NCBI GenBank assembly: GCA_019308705.1
Contig: JAFDHW010000129.1
Coordinates: 1-11,622 of the forward strand
Length of the DNA: 11,622 nucleotides
Source: Deltaproteobacteria bacterium
Lineage (GTDB): Bacteria > Desulfobacterota > Desulfobacteria > Desulfobacterales > Desulfatibacillaceae
Reading direction: 5' to 3'
In this document: piece by piece, positions 1 through 7,674 of the stretch
How the letters are laid out: each line of letters opens with the position of its first letter
Numbering within the stretch: the first letter of the stretch is position 1
The notes under the pieces: model-generated
The model's input: only the letters and a program-made list of their open reading frames with translations
Databases searched by the model: none
What the model was told of the DNA's origin: nothing
Program-made: the position numbers and the translations under genes

Positions 1-812
1 GTGAGCTTGCCGATGGCCGCGCGGATGCGCTCGGCCACGATGGCGGCGTCGGCGACTGCGGTTTCGGGCAAAAGCACGGTGAATTCCTCGCCGCCGTAAC
101 GGAAGGCCGTGTCCATGCGGCGCAGGCAGGAGCGGATGGCATCCGCCACCCTGGAGAGCACCCTGTCGCCCTCGATGTGGCCGAACCGGTCGTTGAAGGC
201 CTTGAAGCGGTCCAGATCCGCCAGGAGCAGGGAGAGGGGGTGGCCGTAGCGCAGGGACCGGTGTATTTCCGTGTCCAGGATGCGGTAGAAGTGGCGGGAG
301 TTGTACAGGCCGGTGAGGCCGTCGGTGACAGCCAGGCGGCGGCATTCGGCCAGGCTCTCCTCGTAGGCGGCCAAAAGACGGCGTTCCCTGAGCACCCGGC
401 GCACCCTAAGCCGCAGCTCTTCCAGTTGCACGGGCTTGACCAGGAAGTCGCTGGCCCACTTTTCCACCACTTGCTCGTAGCGGTACTCCGACGAATAGCC
501 CGTCATGAGCATGACGTCCGCGCCGTACCGGGTCCGGACCTTTTCCGCCAGGGCCAGGCCGTCCATGCTGGGAAGCACGATGTCGGTCAAGACCAGGTCC
601 ACGGGCTCGGATTCCAGGATCTGCAGCGCATCGGGCGAGTCGTACGCCCCCCGGGTGCGGTAGCCTTCCCGGAGCAGGTAGTCGCGCAGGGTGTCGGTGA
701 CCGCGGCATCGTCGTCCACCACCAGGATGTTCGCGTCGGTGGTGTTCAAGTCCGCCTCGTGGGGGCAGGCCCAGGGGCCGGTCGGCTTCTTGGGGGATGG
801 ATCCTGATCCAT
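1..812 (-). CDS. Response regulator with GGDEF diguanylate cyclase domain (partial, 3' end outside the window)
   Basis: Seen: 270 complete codons from an ATG, preceded by GGAG six bases upstream, and open to the window edge. Residues about 27-140 are a receiver domain: acidic pair D33/D34, phospho-acceptor D77 in LVLTDIVLP, T104, and K126 followed by P127. A short linker leads to a GGDEF domain from about residue 160 (TDGLTGLYN, then DLDRFKAFND), with active-site GGEEF at 240-244. R231-x-x-D234 sits at the spacing of the c-di-GMP inhibitory I-site. Known for this architecture (PleD/WspR type): phosphorylation promotes dimerisation and c-di-GMP synthesis in the cytoplasm. Inferred: an active, feedback-inhibited diguanylate cyclase. 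It begins 14 bp after the purA stop, so it is probably the last or a late gene of that operon. No cognate histidine kinase is in the window. Any extra domain beyond the left edge cannot be seen. Confidence 0.93.
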   Translation of the reverse strand, partial: MDQDPSPKKPTGPWACPHEADLNTTDANILVVDDDAAVTDTLRDYLLREGYRTRGAYDSPDALQILESEPVDLVLTDIVLPSMDGLALAEKVRTRYGADVMLMTGYSSEYRYEQVVEKWASDFLVKPVQLEELRLRVRRVLRERRLLAAYEESLAECRRLAVTDGLTGLYNSRHFYRILDTEIHRSLRYGHPLSLLLADLDRFKAFNDRFGHIEGDRVLSRVADAIRSCLRRMDTAFRYGGEEFTVLLPETAVADAAIVAERIRAAIGKL

Positions 813-826
813 GCGTTCTCCGGCCG

Positions 827-2652
<1,826 letters not shown>

Positions 2653-2720
2653 GGACGCTCCTTGTTTATTGTAGCCCATAGTTGCAACGGCCGCAAAAGA
2701 CAAGTCCGGTTTTGGAGAGG

Positions 2721-3695
2721 TCAACGGGCGTCGGCGATCCGCACGTCCAGGATCATGTCGCCGCGGCCGCCGTCCGGGGTGATCCTGCCCAGGCCGCGGA
2801 GCCTGAGCCGCGCGCCCGGAGAAAGCCCCGGCGGGATGACCACGGTGAACAGCCTTTTCTGAAACCCCCAGGGGATGTTCACTATCTTTTTCGCGCCGTT
2901 TCGGGCTTCCCAGGGGGTGATGAAAACGTGGCCGTAGAGGTTGGGGTCGCTGTTTCCCGCAGCCATGGGCCGCACCACCTGGAGCCTGGGCGTAGAGCGC
3001 CTTTGGGTGTATCGGCCCACGGACCGGTCCACCCCCGCCCGGGGCAGGCGCAAAAACAGCCGCAAAAGGGCCATGCCCACCACGAACCCGCCCACGTGCG
3101 CCCACCAGGCCACGTTGCCGGCCCCGCCGCCGGCCGCGGACAGGAGCTGCAGCAAAAACCAGATGCCCAGAAACACGAAGGCCGGGATCTCCACGAACCA
3201 GGGGATGAAGAGGACGGGGATCAGCGTGAGGATGCGGGAACCGGGATACAGCAGGAAGTACGCGCCCATGACCCCGGCGATGGCCCCGGACGCCCCCACC
3301 GTGGGCACGGTGGAGTCCCAGTTGAAAACAAGGTGGGCGAACGCCGACGCCCACCCACAGACCAGGTAGAAGGCCAGGTAGCGCACATGGCCCAGCCGGT
3401 CCTCCACGTTGTCACCGAAGATGTAGAGGGTCCACATGTTGAACAAAAGGTGCAAAAACCCCCCGTGCAGAAACATGAAGCTGAAGAAGGAGCCGAACTG
3501 CTGGAGAAAGGAAAAATGGACCGCCACCCGGGGATTGGTGAGCTTGGCGGGCACGAATCCCCAGGTCACCATGAAGCCCTGCATGTCGGCGCCCTGGGCG
3601 ATCTCCACCAGGAACACCAGGATGTTGATCCCGATGAGGAGGTTGTTCACCATCGGGTAGCGGGCCGATGGCGTGGTGTCGCGTATGGGGATCAT
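2721..3695 (-). CDS. Rhomboid-family intramembrane serine protease with a DnaJ C-terminal-like tail
   Basis: 324 aa. Residues 1-16 are a short cytoplasmic N-terminus. About six membrane segments follow, near 17-34, 67-93, 105-122, 133-150, 154-186 and 194-216. Family residues are all present: H82xxxN86 in the second segment (GFLHLLFNMW), the GASG motif with nucleophile S136, and catalytic H200 in WAHVGGFVVG. Known of rhomboids: they cleave transmembrane substrates inside the lipid bilayer. After a basic linker (about 217-247), residues 250-324 form a soluble domain resembling the DnaJ substrate-binding C-terminal fold: HVFITPWEARNGAKK, then VVIPPGLSPGARLRLRG, then GGRGDMILDVRI. No J domain or zinc finger is present. 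The ATG chosen lies just before MIPIRDTTPS, has GGAAAGG upstream, and starts at the conserved N-terminus; a further 27 codons upstream are open but unconserved. First gene of the minus-strand tadA-purA group. Its substrate is unknown. Confidence 0.9.
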   Translation of the reverse strand: MIPIRDTTPSARYPMVNNLLIGINILVFLVEIAQGADMQGFMVTWGFVPAKLTNPRVAVHFSFLQQFGSFFSFMFLHGGFLHLLFNMWTLYIFGDNVEDRLGHVRYLAFYLVCGWASAFAHLVFNWDSTVPTVGASGAIAGVMGAYFLLYPGSRILTLIPVLFIPWFVEIPAFVFLGIWFLLQLLSAAGGGAGNVAWWAHVGGFVVGMALLRLFLRLPRAGVDRSVGRYTQRRSTPRLQVVRPMAAGNSDPNLYGHVFITPWEARNGAKKIVNIPWGFQKRLFTVVIPPGLSPGARLRLRGLGRITPDGGRGDMILDVRIADAR

Positions 3696-3783
3696 GCCGG
3701 ACCCTTTCCGGATAAGGCAAGGCCGGCATCCGGGTCCGGCCCGTGCTGGTTCAAACGGGTGCGCAAAACGCTGCAACCAGCCT

Positions 3784-3811
3784 AATCTAACACATCCCCA
3801 GGCCCGGACAA
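3784..3811 (-). promoter_or_regulatory. Candidate sigma-70 promoter for the rhomboid-tadA-purA operon
   Basis: On the minus strand TTGTCC (3811-3806) and TAGATT (3789-3784) are separated by 16 bp, each matching four of six consensus bases. It lies about 90 bp upstream of the rhomboid ATG, in the gap shared with the divergent FabK-like gene. The leader would contain a GGCCGG/CCGGCC hairpin (3721-3741). Prediction by eye only. Confidence 0.35.
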
Positions 3812-3843
3812 ACCGGCCCGGGGCCCTTTTGGCGCAAAAACCC

Positions 3844-3879
3844 TTGCCGGAGACGCGGGTTGGATGTCATATTCCAACC
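3844..3879 (+). promoter_or_regulatory. Promoter-like elements with an operator-like inverted repeat abutting the FabK-like start codon
   Basis: Seen: a perfect 7-bp inverted repeat, GGTTGGA (3858-3864) and TCCAACC (3873-3879), with an 8-bp spacer, ending at the base before the ATG. TTGCCG (3844-3849) and CATATT (3868-3873) lie 18 bp apart, so the -10-like box sits inside the dyad. No Shine-Dalgarno sequence is visible before the ATG. Inferred: either a repressor site that covers the promoter of a near-leaderless transcript, or an RNA hairpin at the translation start. Confidence 0.4.
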
Positions 3880-4761
3880 ATGAACAAACTCACCGACATC
3901 CTGCAATGCGACCGGCCCGTGATCTGCGGGGCCATGGGCATGCTCTCCGGCCCCGGACTGGTTTCCGCCGTGTCCGAGGCCGGGGGCTTCGGCGTGCTGG
4001 CCACCGCGTTCGCCACGGACCCGGACCTGGTCCGTGACATGATCCGCCAAACCAGGAAACGCACCAAAAAACCCTTTGGCCTGAACCTCCAGGTCATGAA
4101 CCCGTTGTGTGAGCAGTTCCTCACCATTGCCGCAGAGGAAGGCGTGGCCGCGGTCACGGTGTCCGGCGGCAACCCGGCCAGGCTCATGGAAAACCGGCCG
4201 CCCATCCCCTTCCTGGTGGTGACGGGCACGGTCCGGGCCGCGAAAAAGGCCGCCGCCCTGGGCGCGGACGCCGTCATCGTGGAAGGCGCGGAATCCGGCG
4301 GCATCCAGGGCATGAAGACCGCCGCCACCATGGCCCTGGCGCCCGCGGTGGCCGACGCCGTGGACACGCCCATCGTGGCCGCGGGCGGCATCGCCGACCA
4401 CCGGGGGTTCCTTGCGGCCATGGAGCTGGGCGCCTGCGGCGTGCAGATGGGCACCCGGTTCATCGCCACCGAAGAATGCCCGGCCCACGAATCCTACAAA
4501 CAGGCCATCCTCACCGCCGGGCCCGAAGACACCCTGCTTTTGTGCGCCGGCAGCTTCGCCGTGCGCACCCTGCCCACTCCCCTCACCCAAGCCGTCCAGC
4601 AGGGCCAGGACGTGGACCTGGACAAACTCGCCGGGCCCGCCCTGGAAAACGCCTGGCTGCACGGCGCGGATCCCGGCGTGCTCCCCGCGGGCCAGGGCTG
4701 CGGAATCATCAACGAAATCCTGCCCGCCGCGGAGGTGGTGCGGCTGGTGGCGGGGGCCTAA
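3880..4761 (+). CDS. FMN-dependent FabK / nitronate monooxygenase-like protein, catalytic His replaced
   Basis: 293 aa TIM-barrel flavoprotein of the 2-nitropropane dioxygenase/FabK superfamily. Seen: N-terminal CGAMGMLSGPGLVSAVSEA and GGFGVLATAF, FGLNLQV at 66-72, VTVSGGNP, GADAVIVEGAESGG (128-141), the FMN-phosphate segment VAAGGIADHRG and GVQMGTRFIATEE, then AHESYKQAIL and a C-terminal LPAGQGCGIINEI. These match FabK (enoyl-ACP reductase II) along the whole length. In FabK and NMO the fourth block reads EAGGH with an active-site His; here it is ESGGI, with Ile142 (ATC at 4303-4305) in that place. Canonical enoyl reduction or nitronate oxidation is therefore doubtful, and a related flavin reaction is possible. 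ATG 3880 is chosen because homology starts there; it has no clear RBS. The gene stands alone, divergent from the rhomboid and convergent with the HD gene 133 bp away. Confidence 0.88.
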   Translation: MNKLTDILQCDRPVICGAMGMLSGPGLVSAVSEAGGFGVLATAFATDPDLVRDMIRQTRKRTKKPFGLNLQVMNPLCEQFLTIAAEEGVAAVTVSGGNPARLMENRPPIPFLVVTGTVRAAKKAAALGADAVIVEGAESGGIQGMKTAATMALAPAVADAVDTPIVAAGGIADHRGFLAAMELGACGVQMGTRFIATEECPAHESYKQAILTAGPEDTLLLCAGSFAVRTLPTPLTQAVQQGQDVDLDKLAGPALENAWLHGADPGVLPAGQGCGIINEILPAAEVVRLVAGA

Positions 4762-4894
4762 GGCGCTTGCCGAAGCGAACGCCGGGGTTTGGTGGGTGCG
4801 ATGCCCGAAAAAGGCATCCGCCTCCTGAAAAGCCGCCGCCTTCCCGAAAAGCAAGCCCCAAACCGCATTCCTCCTGCAAATTCCTTAACCCGGA

Positions 4895-5494
4895 TTAGTC
4901 TTCCTGTTCCTTGACGATAGCCGACTTGAGTTCCTTCCACCAGTCCGCCGGGGGCATGGACATGGCGGCGTCGGCAATGGCGCGGGCGGTGGGGGTGCTG
5001 AGGCGGTTCCTGCAATTGGTGACCCAGTCGGCGGTGGGCAGGCCGCGTTCCTGGTATTCGCGGGCGGTGAACAGGCACTCCAAAAGGTCGGCGTCGTGGG
5101 CCACCCGGGCTTCGGGGGTCTCTGCGGCGCGGAGTTCGGAAAACCAGGCCGCGGCCTCGGCGGACTCGGGGTCCGGCAGGGTGGCGGCCTGGTGCTCGGC
5201 GGCCATAGCCTGGGATTTTTCGTGGTCCACGTACAGCTGGGACACCTTGTGCATGTCCTGGGTGCGGGCCTCGGGCAGGTCGTGAAACAGCGCCAGGGTG
5301 ACGGCGCGGCAGGGATCCGCGCCTTCCAGGGGGGCCAGCATCCGGGCCATGAGCGCGGCGCGGAAGGAGTGCTCGGCCACGGATTCCGGGTGGCGCACCC
5401 CGGCCATCCACCAGCCGGACCGGGCCACCCGCCTCAGCTGCCCGGCCTCGTAGAAGAACCGGGCCATCTTTCTGGCGCGTTCGTCTCCGCTCAT
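4895..5494 (-). CDS. HD-domain 5'-deoxynucleotidase (HDDC2/YfbR-type)
   Basis: 199 aa. Seen: HD-superfamily metal ligands H42 in PESVAEHSFRAALMA, H71-D72 in LALFHDLPEA, and D134 in VAHDADLLE, in the order and spacing of the HD fold. The N-terminal RRVARSGWWMAGVRHPESVAEH resembles HDDC2/YGK1 proteins, and the length equals that of E. coli YfbR. Known: these enzymes dephosphorylate deoxynucleoside 5'-monophosphates in a metal-dependent way. Specificity here is inferred, and another HD phosphohydrolase activity is possible. The ATG overlaps the tatD stop (ATGA), which implies translational coupling. Last gene of the minus-strand ior-tatD group. Confidence 0.85.
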   Translation of the reverse strand: MSGDERARKMARFFYEAGQLRRVARSGWWMAGVRHPESVAEHSFRAALMARMLAPLEGADPCRAVTLALFHDLPEARTQDMHKVSQLYVDHEKSQAMAAEHQAATLPDPESAEAAAWFSELRAAETPEARVAHDADLLECLFTAREYQERGLPTADWVTNCRNRLSTPTARAIADAAMSMPPADWWKELKSAIVKEQED

Positions 5495-6294
5495 GGGGAT
5501 TGGATCATCCTTTCCGTGGGCCCGAACAGGCGGATGGCGTTGTCCCAGGCCAGTTGGGCCACCTCGCGGGGGTCCTTGCCCAGCACCCGGCCCGCGGTTT
5601 CGACCACCGAGGTCAGAAACGCGGGCTCGTTCCTGCGGTGCTTGTTCCGCTGCGGCGCGGGGGTCAGGTAGGGGCAGTCGGTCTCGATGAGCAGCCGGTC
5701 CGGGGGAATGGAGGGCAGCATCCGGCGAAGGGGCTTTCCGCGCTCCTTTTGGGTGAGCACGCCGGTGACCCCGATGCAAAGCCCCAGGGCAAGGTAGGCG
5801 GAGAGTTCCTCCCTCGTGCCGGAAAAGCAGTGCACCACGCCCTTTATGGGGCCGGAGCCGAAATGCTCCTTGAGGATGGCCAAAAGCCTGCCCCCGGAGT
5901 CCCGCTCGTGGAGGATGAGGGGCAGGCCCAGCCGGGCCGCGGACTGAAGCTGCCGGGCGAAGCCCTTTTCCTGGTCCTCCCGGGGGGAAAACATGCGGTT
6001 GAAGTCCAGGCCCGTCTCACCCCAGGCGCGGACCTTCTCGTGGGCGGCCAGGTTCTCCAGCCGGGCCAGGGAGTCTTCGGTGAGGGACCGGGCGTCGTGG
6101 GGGTGGACGCCCACCGAGGCGATGCAGTCGTCCCGGGACGCCGCCAGGGCGACGGCACGGGGGCAGGTTTCCGCGGTGATGCCCGCGATCATGAATCCCA
6201 GCACCCCCGCTTCCCGGGCGCGGGCGAACACCTGGTCCCGGTCCTTGTCGTAGACCGGGTCGTCCAGGTGGGTATGACTGTCGAAAATGGGCAT
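5491..6294 (-). CDS. TatD-family metal-dependent hydrolase / DNase
   Basis: 267 aa amidohydrolase-fold protein. Seen: DSHTHLDD at the N-terminus (metal ligands H7, H9), GVHPHDA at 62-68, GETGLDFNR with E93, SPREDQ at 103-108, ILHER with H129, VVHCFSG with H155, and IETDCPYL with D206. The set and spacing match TatD/YcfH-type proteins. Known: TatD-family members are cytoplasmic metal-dependent 3'-5' exonucleases or D-aminoacyl-tRNA deacylase-like hydrolases; the in vivo substrate here is not shown. The start is the ATG four bases after the iorB stop, giving MPIFDSHTH; the frame runs 18 codons further upstream without homology. No strong RBS is visible, so translation may depend on the upstream iorB reading frame. 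Confidence 0.93.
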   Translation of the reverse strand: MPIFDSHTHLDDPVYDKDRDQVFARAREAGVLGFMIAGITAETCPRAVALAASRDDCIASVGVHPHDARSLTEDSLARLENLAAHEKVRAWGETGLDFNRMFSPREDQEKGFARQLQSAARLGLPLILHERDSGGRLLAILKEHFGSGPIKGVVHCFSGTREELSAYLALGLCIGVTGVLTQKERGKPLRRMLPSIPPDRLLIETDCPYLTPAPQRNKHRRNEPAFLTSVVETAGRVLGKDPREVAQLAWDNAIRLFGPTERMIQSP

Positions 6295-6298
6295 GGGA

Positions 6299-6878
6299 CT
6301 AGCCCTGGCCGGTTTCGCCTTCTCCGGCGGCTTCCCAGCCCAGGTCAAAGGCTTTCAGGTTCAGGTCCACGAACGCGGGCTTGACCGTGGCGGCCACGGC
6401 CGTGCGGATGGCGTCGGCCGAAAGCGGCACGCTTTCCGTGCGGGAAAGCGCGCCCAAAAGCACCATGTTCTGGGCCAGGGTGGACCCCGCCCGGGAGGCC
6501 AGGTCCCGGGCGTCCACGGTGACCACGCGGCCGGTCTTTTTCCGGATGACCGCGAGCATGGCGTCCACCTCCGGGTAGGCCACCTTGCCCAGGGCCGCGG
6601 TGGGCGGCGGCAGGGTGGAGGTGCTGGTGACCACCAGGGAGTCCGGCCTGGCGCGGCCCAGGGCGCGCAGGGTTTCCGCGGGCTCGAACCCCAAAAGCAC
6701 GTCCGCCTCGCCGTCGGAGATGATGGAGGATTCGGCGTCGCCGAACACGATGGCCGACTCCACCACCCCGCCCCGCTGGGCCATGCCGTGGATTTCGCTC
6801 ATGTGCACGGGCACCCCGGAAGGCCAACAGGTTCCCCTGCCCGCCCACGGCCACGATGATCAAACGTACGACATCCAT
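6299..6878 (-). pseudogene. iorB: Indolepyruvate ferredoxin oxidoreductase beta subunit, frameshifted by a deletion
   Basis: IorB pairs with IorA to oxidise aryl-2-oxoacids (indolepyruvate and others) to aryl-acyl-CoA with ferredoxin as acceptor. ATG 6878 has AGGGGA upstream and encodes MDVVRLIIVAVGGQGNLLA, the normal IorB N-terminus with its GGQG motif. At 6818-6822 the reading frame changes. Normal IorB resumes in another frame as SGVPVHMSEIHGMAQRGG and continues intact through LGFEPAETLRAL, TSTSTLPPPT and AQNMVLLGALS to a TAG at 6299. IorB proteins have about 24 residues between GGQG and HGM(S/A)Q; here 14 are encoded, so about 10 residues (30 nt) are missing with one base left over. That means a deletion of about 29 nt, not a slippage site. 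An internal GTG (6814) or ATG (6802) could start a truncated 171- or 167-aa product lacking GGQG, which is probably non-functional. An assembly error remains possible. Confidence 0.85.
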
Positions 6879-6917
6879 TGGATTTTCCCCTATAGGTTGC
6901 GGGGTTTATACCTCACT

Positions 6918-7520
6918 TCAAGAATTGGAAGCATCAGCGCCCGGGCACTTGACATGGGCAACGGTGCTTCCTTTCCTATCAAATATCTTCCGCATTTTCC
7001 CTTCATCTAATTGAATTATTTTGTCGATCCTTTCGGACATTTGCTTTCGCAAATCGGCCCATTCGTCTAAATGCAAAGTTTTATCTAAATTATCTATCAT
7101 ATTAATTACATCTTTTGAGAAGCAATCAACATTGAGACAAATATGCTCACCATTGTTACAAAACAGAAAATCTGTGGTTCCTGCTTTTGAAATAGCAGCA
7201 TACCTTGGAAAGATCTGGTGCATTAGGCTGTGCCTGTACTCAACCAATATATCCAAGTTCTGAATGTATTCCGGCGAAAACCCTGTAATTTTATGCTCAA
7301 AAATAGCAAGGAAGTTTGCTTTTGTATTGTGATATAGTTTTGCCTTGCCATCACTTATCAAATATCCGAAAAGTTCTACAACAGCAAATAGAAGCATAGC
7401 TGTTGGAATTGTGCAACCTACAAGTCCATCTTCCGGTCTCAATTCTTGTAATCTTTCTAAGTCTGGAATTATGTATTTTTTAATAGTACCATTAATAAAT
7501 GTTAAAATGTTATCTTCCAT
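6918..7520 (-). CDS. AT-rich, horizontally acquired-looking gene of unknown function with a HEPN-like Rx4H motif
   Basis: 200 aa, family not recognised. Seen: ATG with AGGAG seven bases upstream and a promoter-like sequence 30-60 bp upstream. Base composition is strikingly AT-rich against very GC-rich neighbours, with many ATT, AAA, TTA and TCT codons. The predicted protein is mostly helical and soluble, with a hydrophobic helix near 39-55 (PTAMLLFAVVELFGYL). The segment ILVEYRHSLMHQIFPRY (91-107) contains R96-x4-H101. Known: Rx4-6H is the active-site signature of HEPN RNases found in toxins and abortive-infection systems. Inferred: a HEPN-like protein, possibly a defence or toxin cargo gene, but no MNT nucleotidyltransferase or other antitoxin is adjacent. 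It sits between iorA and iorB, genes that are normally contiguous. The last dozen or so codons are GC-richer, as if the reading frame runs into host sequence. Confidence 0.8.
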   Translation of the reverse strand: MEDNILTFINGTIKKYIIPDLERLQELRPEDGLVGCTIPTAMLLFAVVELFGYLISDGKAKLYHNTKANFLAIFEHKITGFSPEYIQNLDILVEYRHSLMHQIFPRYAAISKAGTTDFLFCNNGEHICLNVDCFSKDVINMIDNLDKTLHLDEWADLRKQMSERIDKIIQLDEGKMRKIFDRKGSTVAHVKCPGADASNS

Positions 7521-7554
7521 TTTATTACTCCTGGTCGAGATTTCTTGAGGCGGA

Positions 7555-7584
7555 TTTATGAATGCCGATAGCAACACCTTTCAA
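7555..7584 (-). promoter_or_regulatory. Candidate sigma-70 promoter of the AT-rich HEPN-like gene
   Basis: On the minus strand TTGAAA (7584-7579, five of six consensus bases) and CATAAA (7560-7555, four of six) lie 18 bp apart. A start near 7548 would leave a leader of about 28 nt carrying the AGGAG RBS. This makes the gene an autonomous unit downstream of iorA. Prediction by eye. Confidence 0.45.
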
Positions 7585-7600
7585 CTTGCCGAAATACCAT

Positions 7601-7661
7601 AGAGTTTTTTGAAAGGGGGTGCAGGGGGAAAACTTTTTTGCAAAAAAGTTTTCCCCCTGCA
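7601..7661 (+). repeat. Palindromic 3'-end repeat element, copy A, with a perfect 42-bp palindrome
   Basis: Seen: bases 7620-7661 are a perfect palindrome. Its left arm includes GCAGGGGGAAAACTTTTTT (7621-7639), the centre is GC, and the right arm is the exact reverse complement. A flank AGAGTTTTTTGAAAGGGGG (7601-7619) precedes it. The palindrome begins 13 bp after the iorA stop, and in the iorA transcript it would form a stem of about 20 bp. No U-tract follows in the iorA direction, so it is not a textbook intrinsic terminator. It may act as a 3'-end stabiliser, a terminator variant, or a dispersed REP-like element. A related degenerate copy lies behind rdgB. Confidence 0.85.
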
Positions 7662-7674
7662 AAAAGCCTCCCCC

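Noticed and set aside
2664..2692. Promoter TTGCGG-17-TACAAT just upstream of tadA
   Set aside because: The -10-like box would place the transcription start inside or next to the tadA RBS, and the -35 match is poor. Readthrough from the rhomboid gene is simpler.
4800..4818. GATGCC/GGCATC hairpin between the convergent FabK-like and HD genes as a bidirectional terminator
   Set aside because: The stem is only 6 bp with no T-run on either side, too weak to call although the position is suitable.
6818..6822. Programmed ribosomal frameshift in iorB
   Set aside because: A frameshift would not restore the roughly ten missing residues, and no slippery run with a stimulatory structure is seen there.
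6345..6878. Taking the whole frame from ATG 6878 as a 177-aa novel protein
   Set aside because: Only its first 19 residues are meaningful (IorB N-terminus). After the deletion the translation is low-complexity Gly/Arg/Pro, while true IorB sequence continues in another frame.
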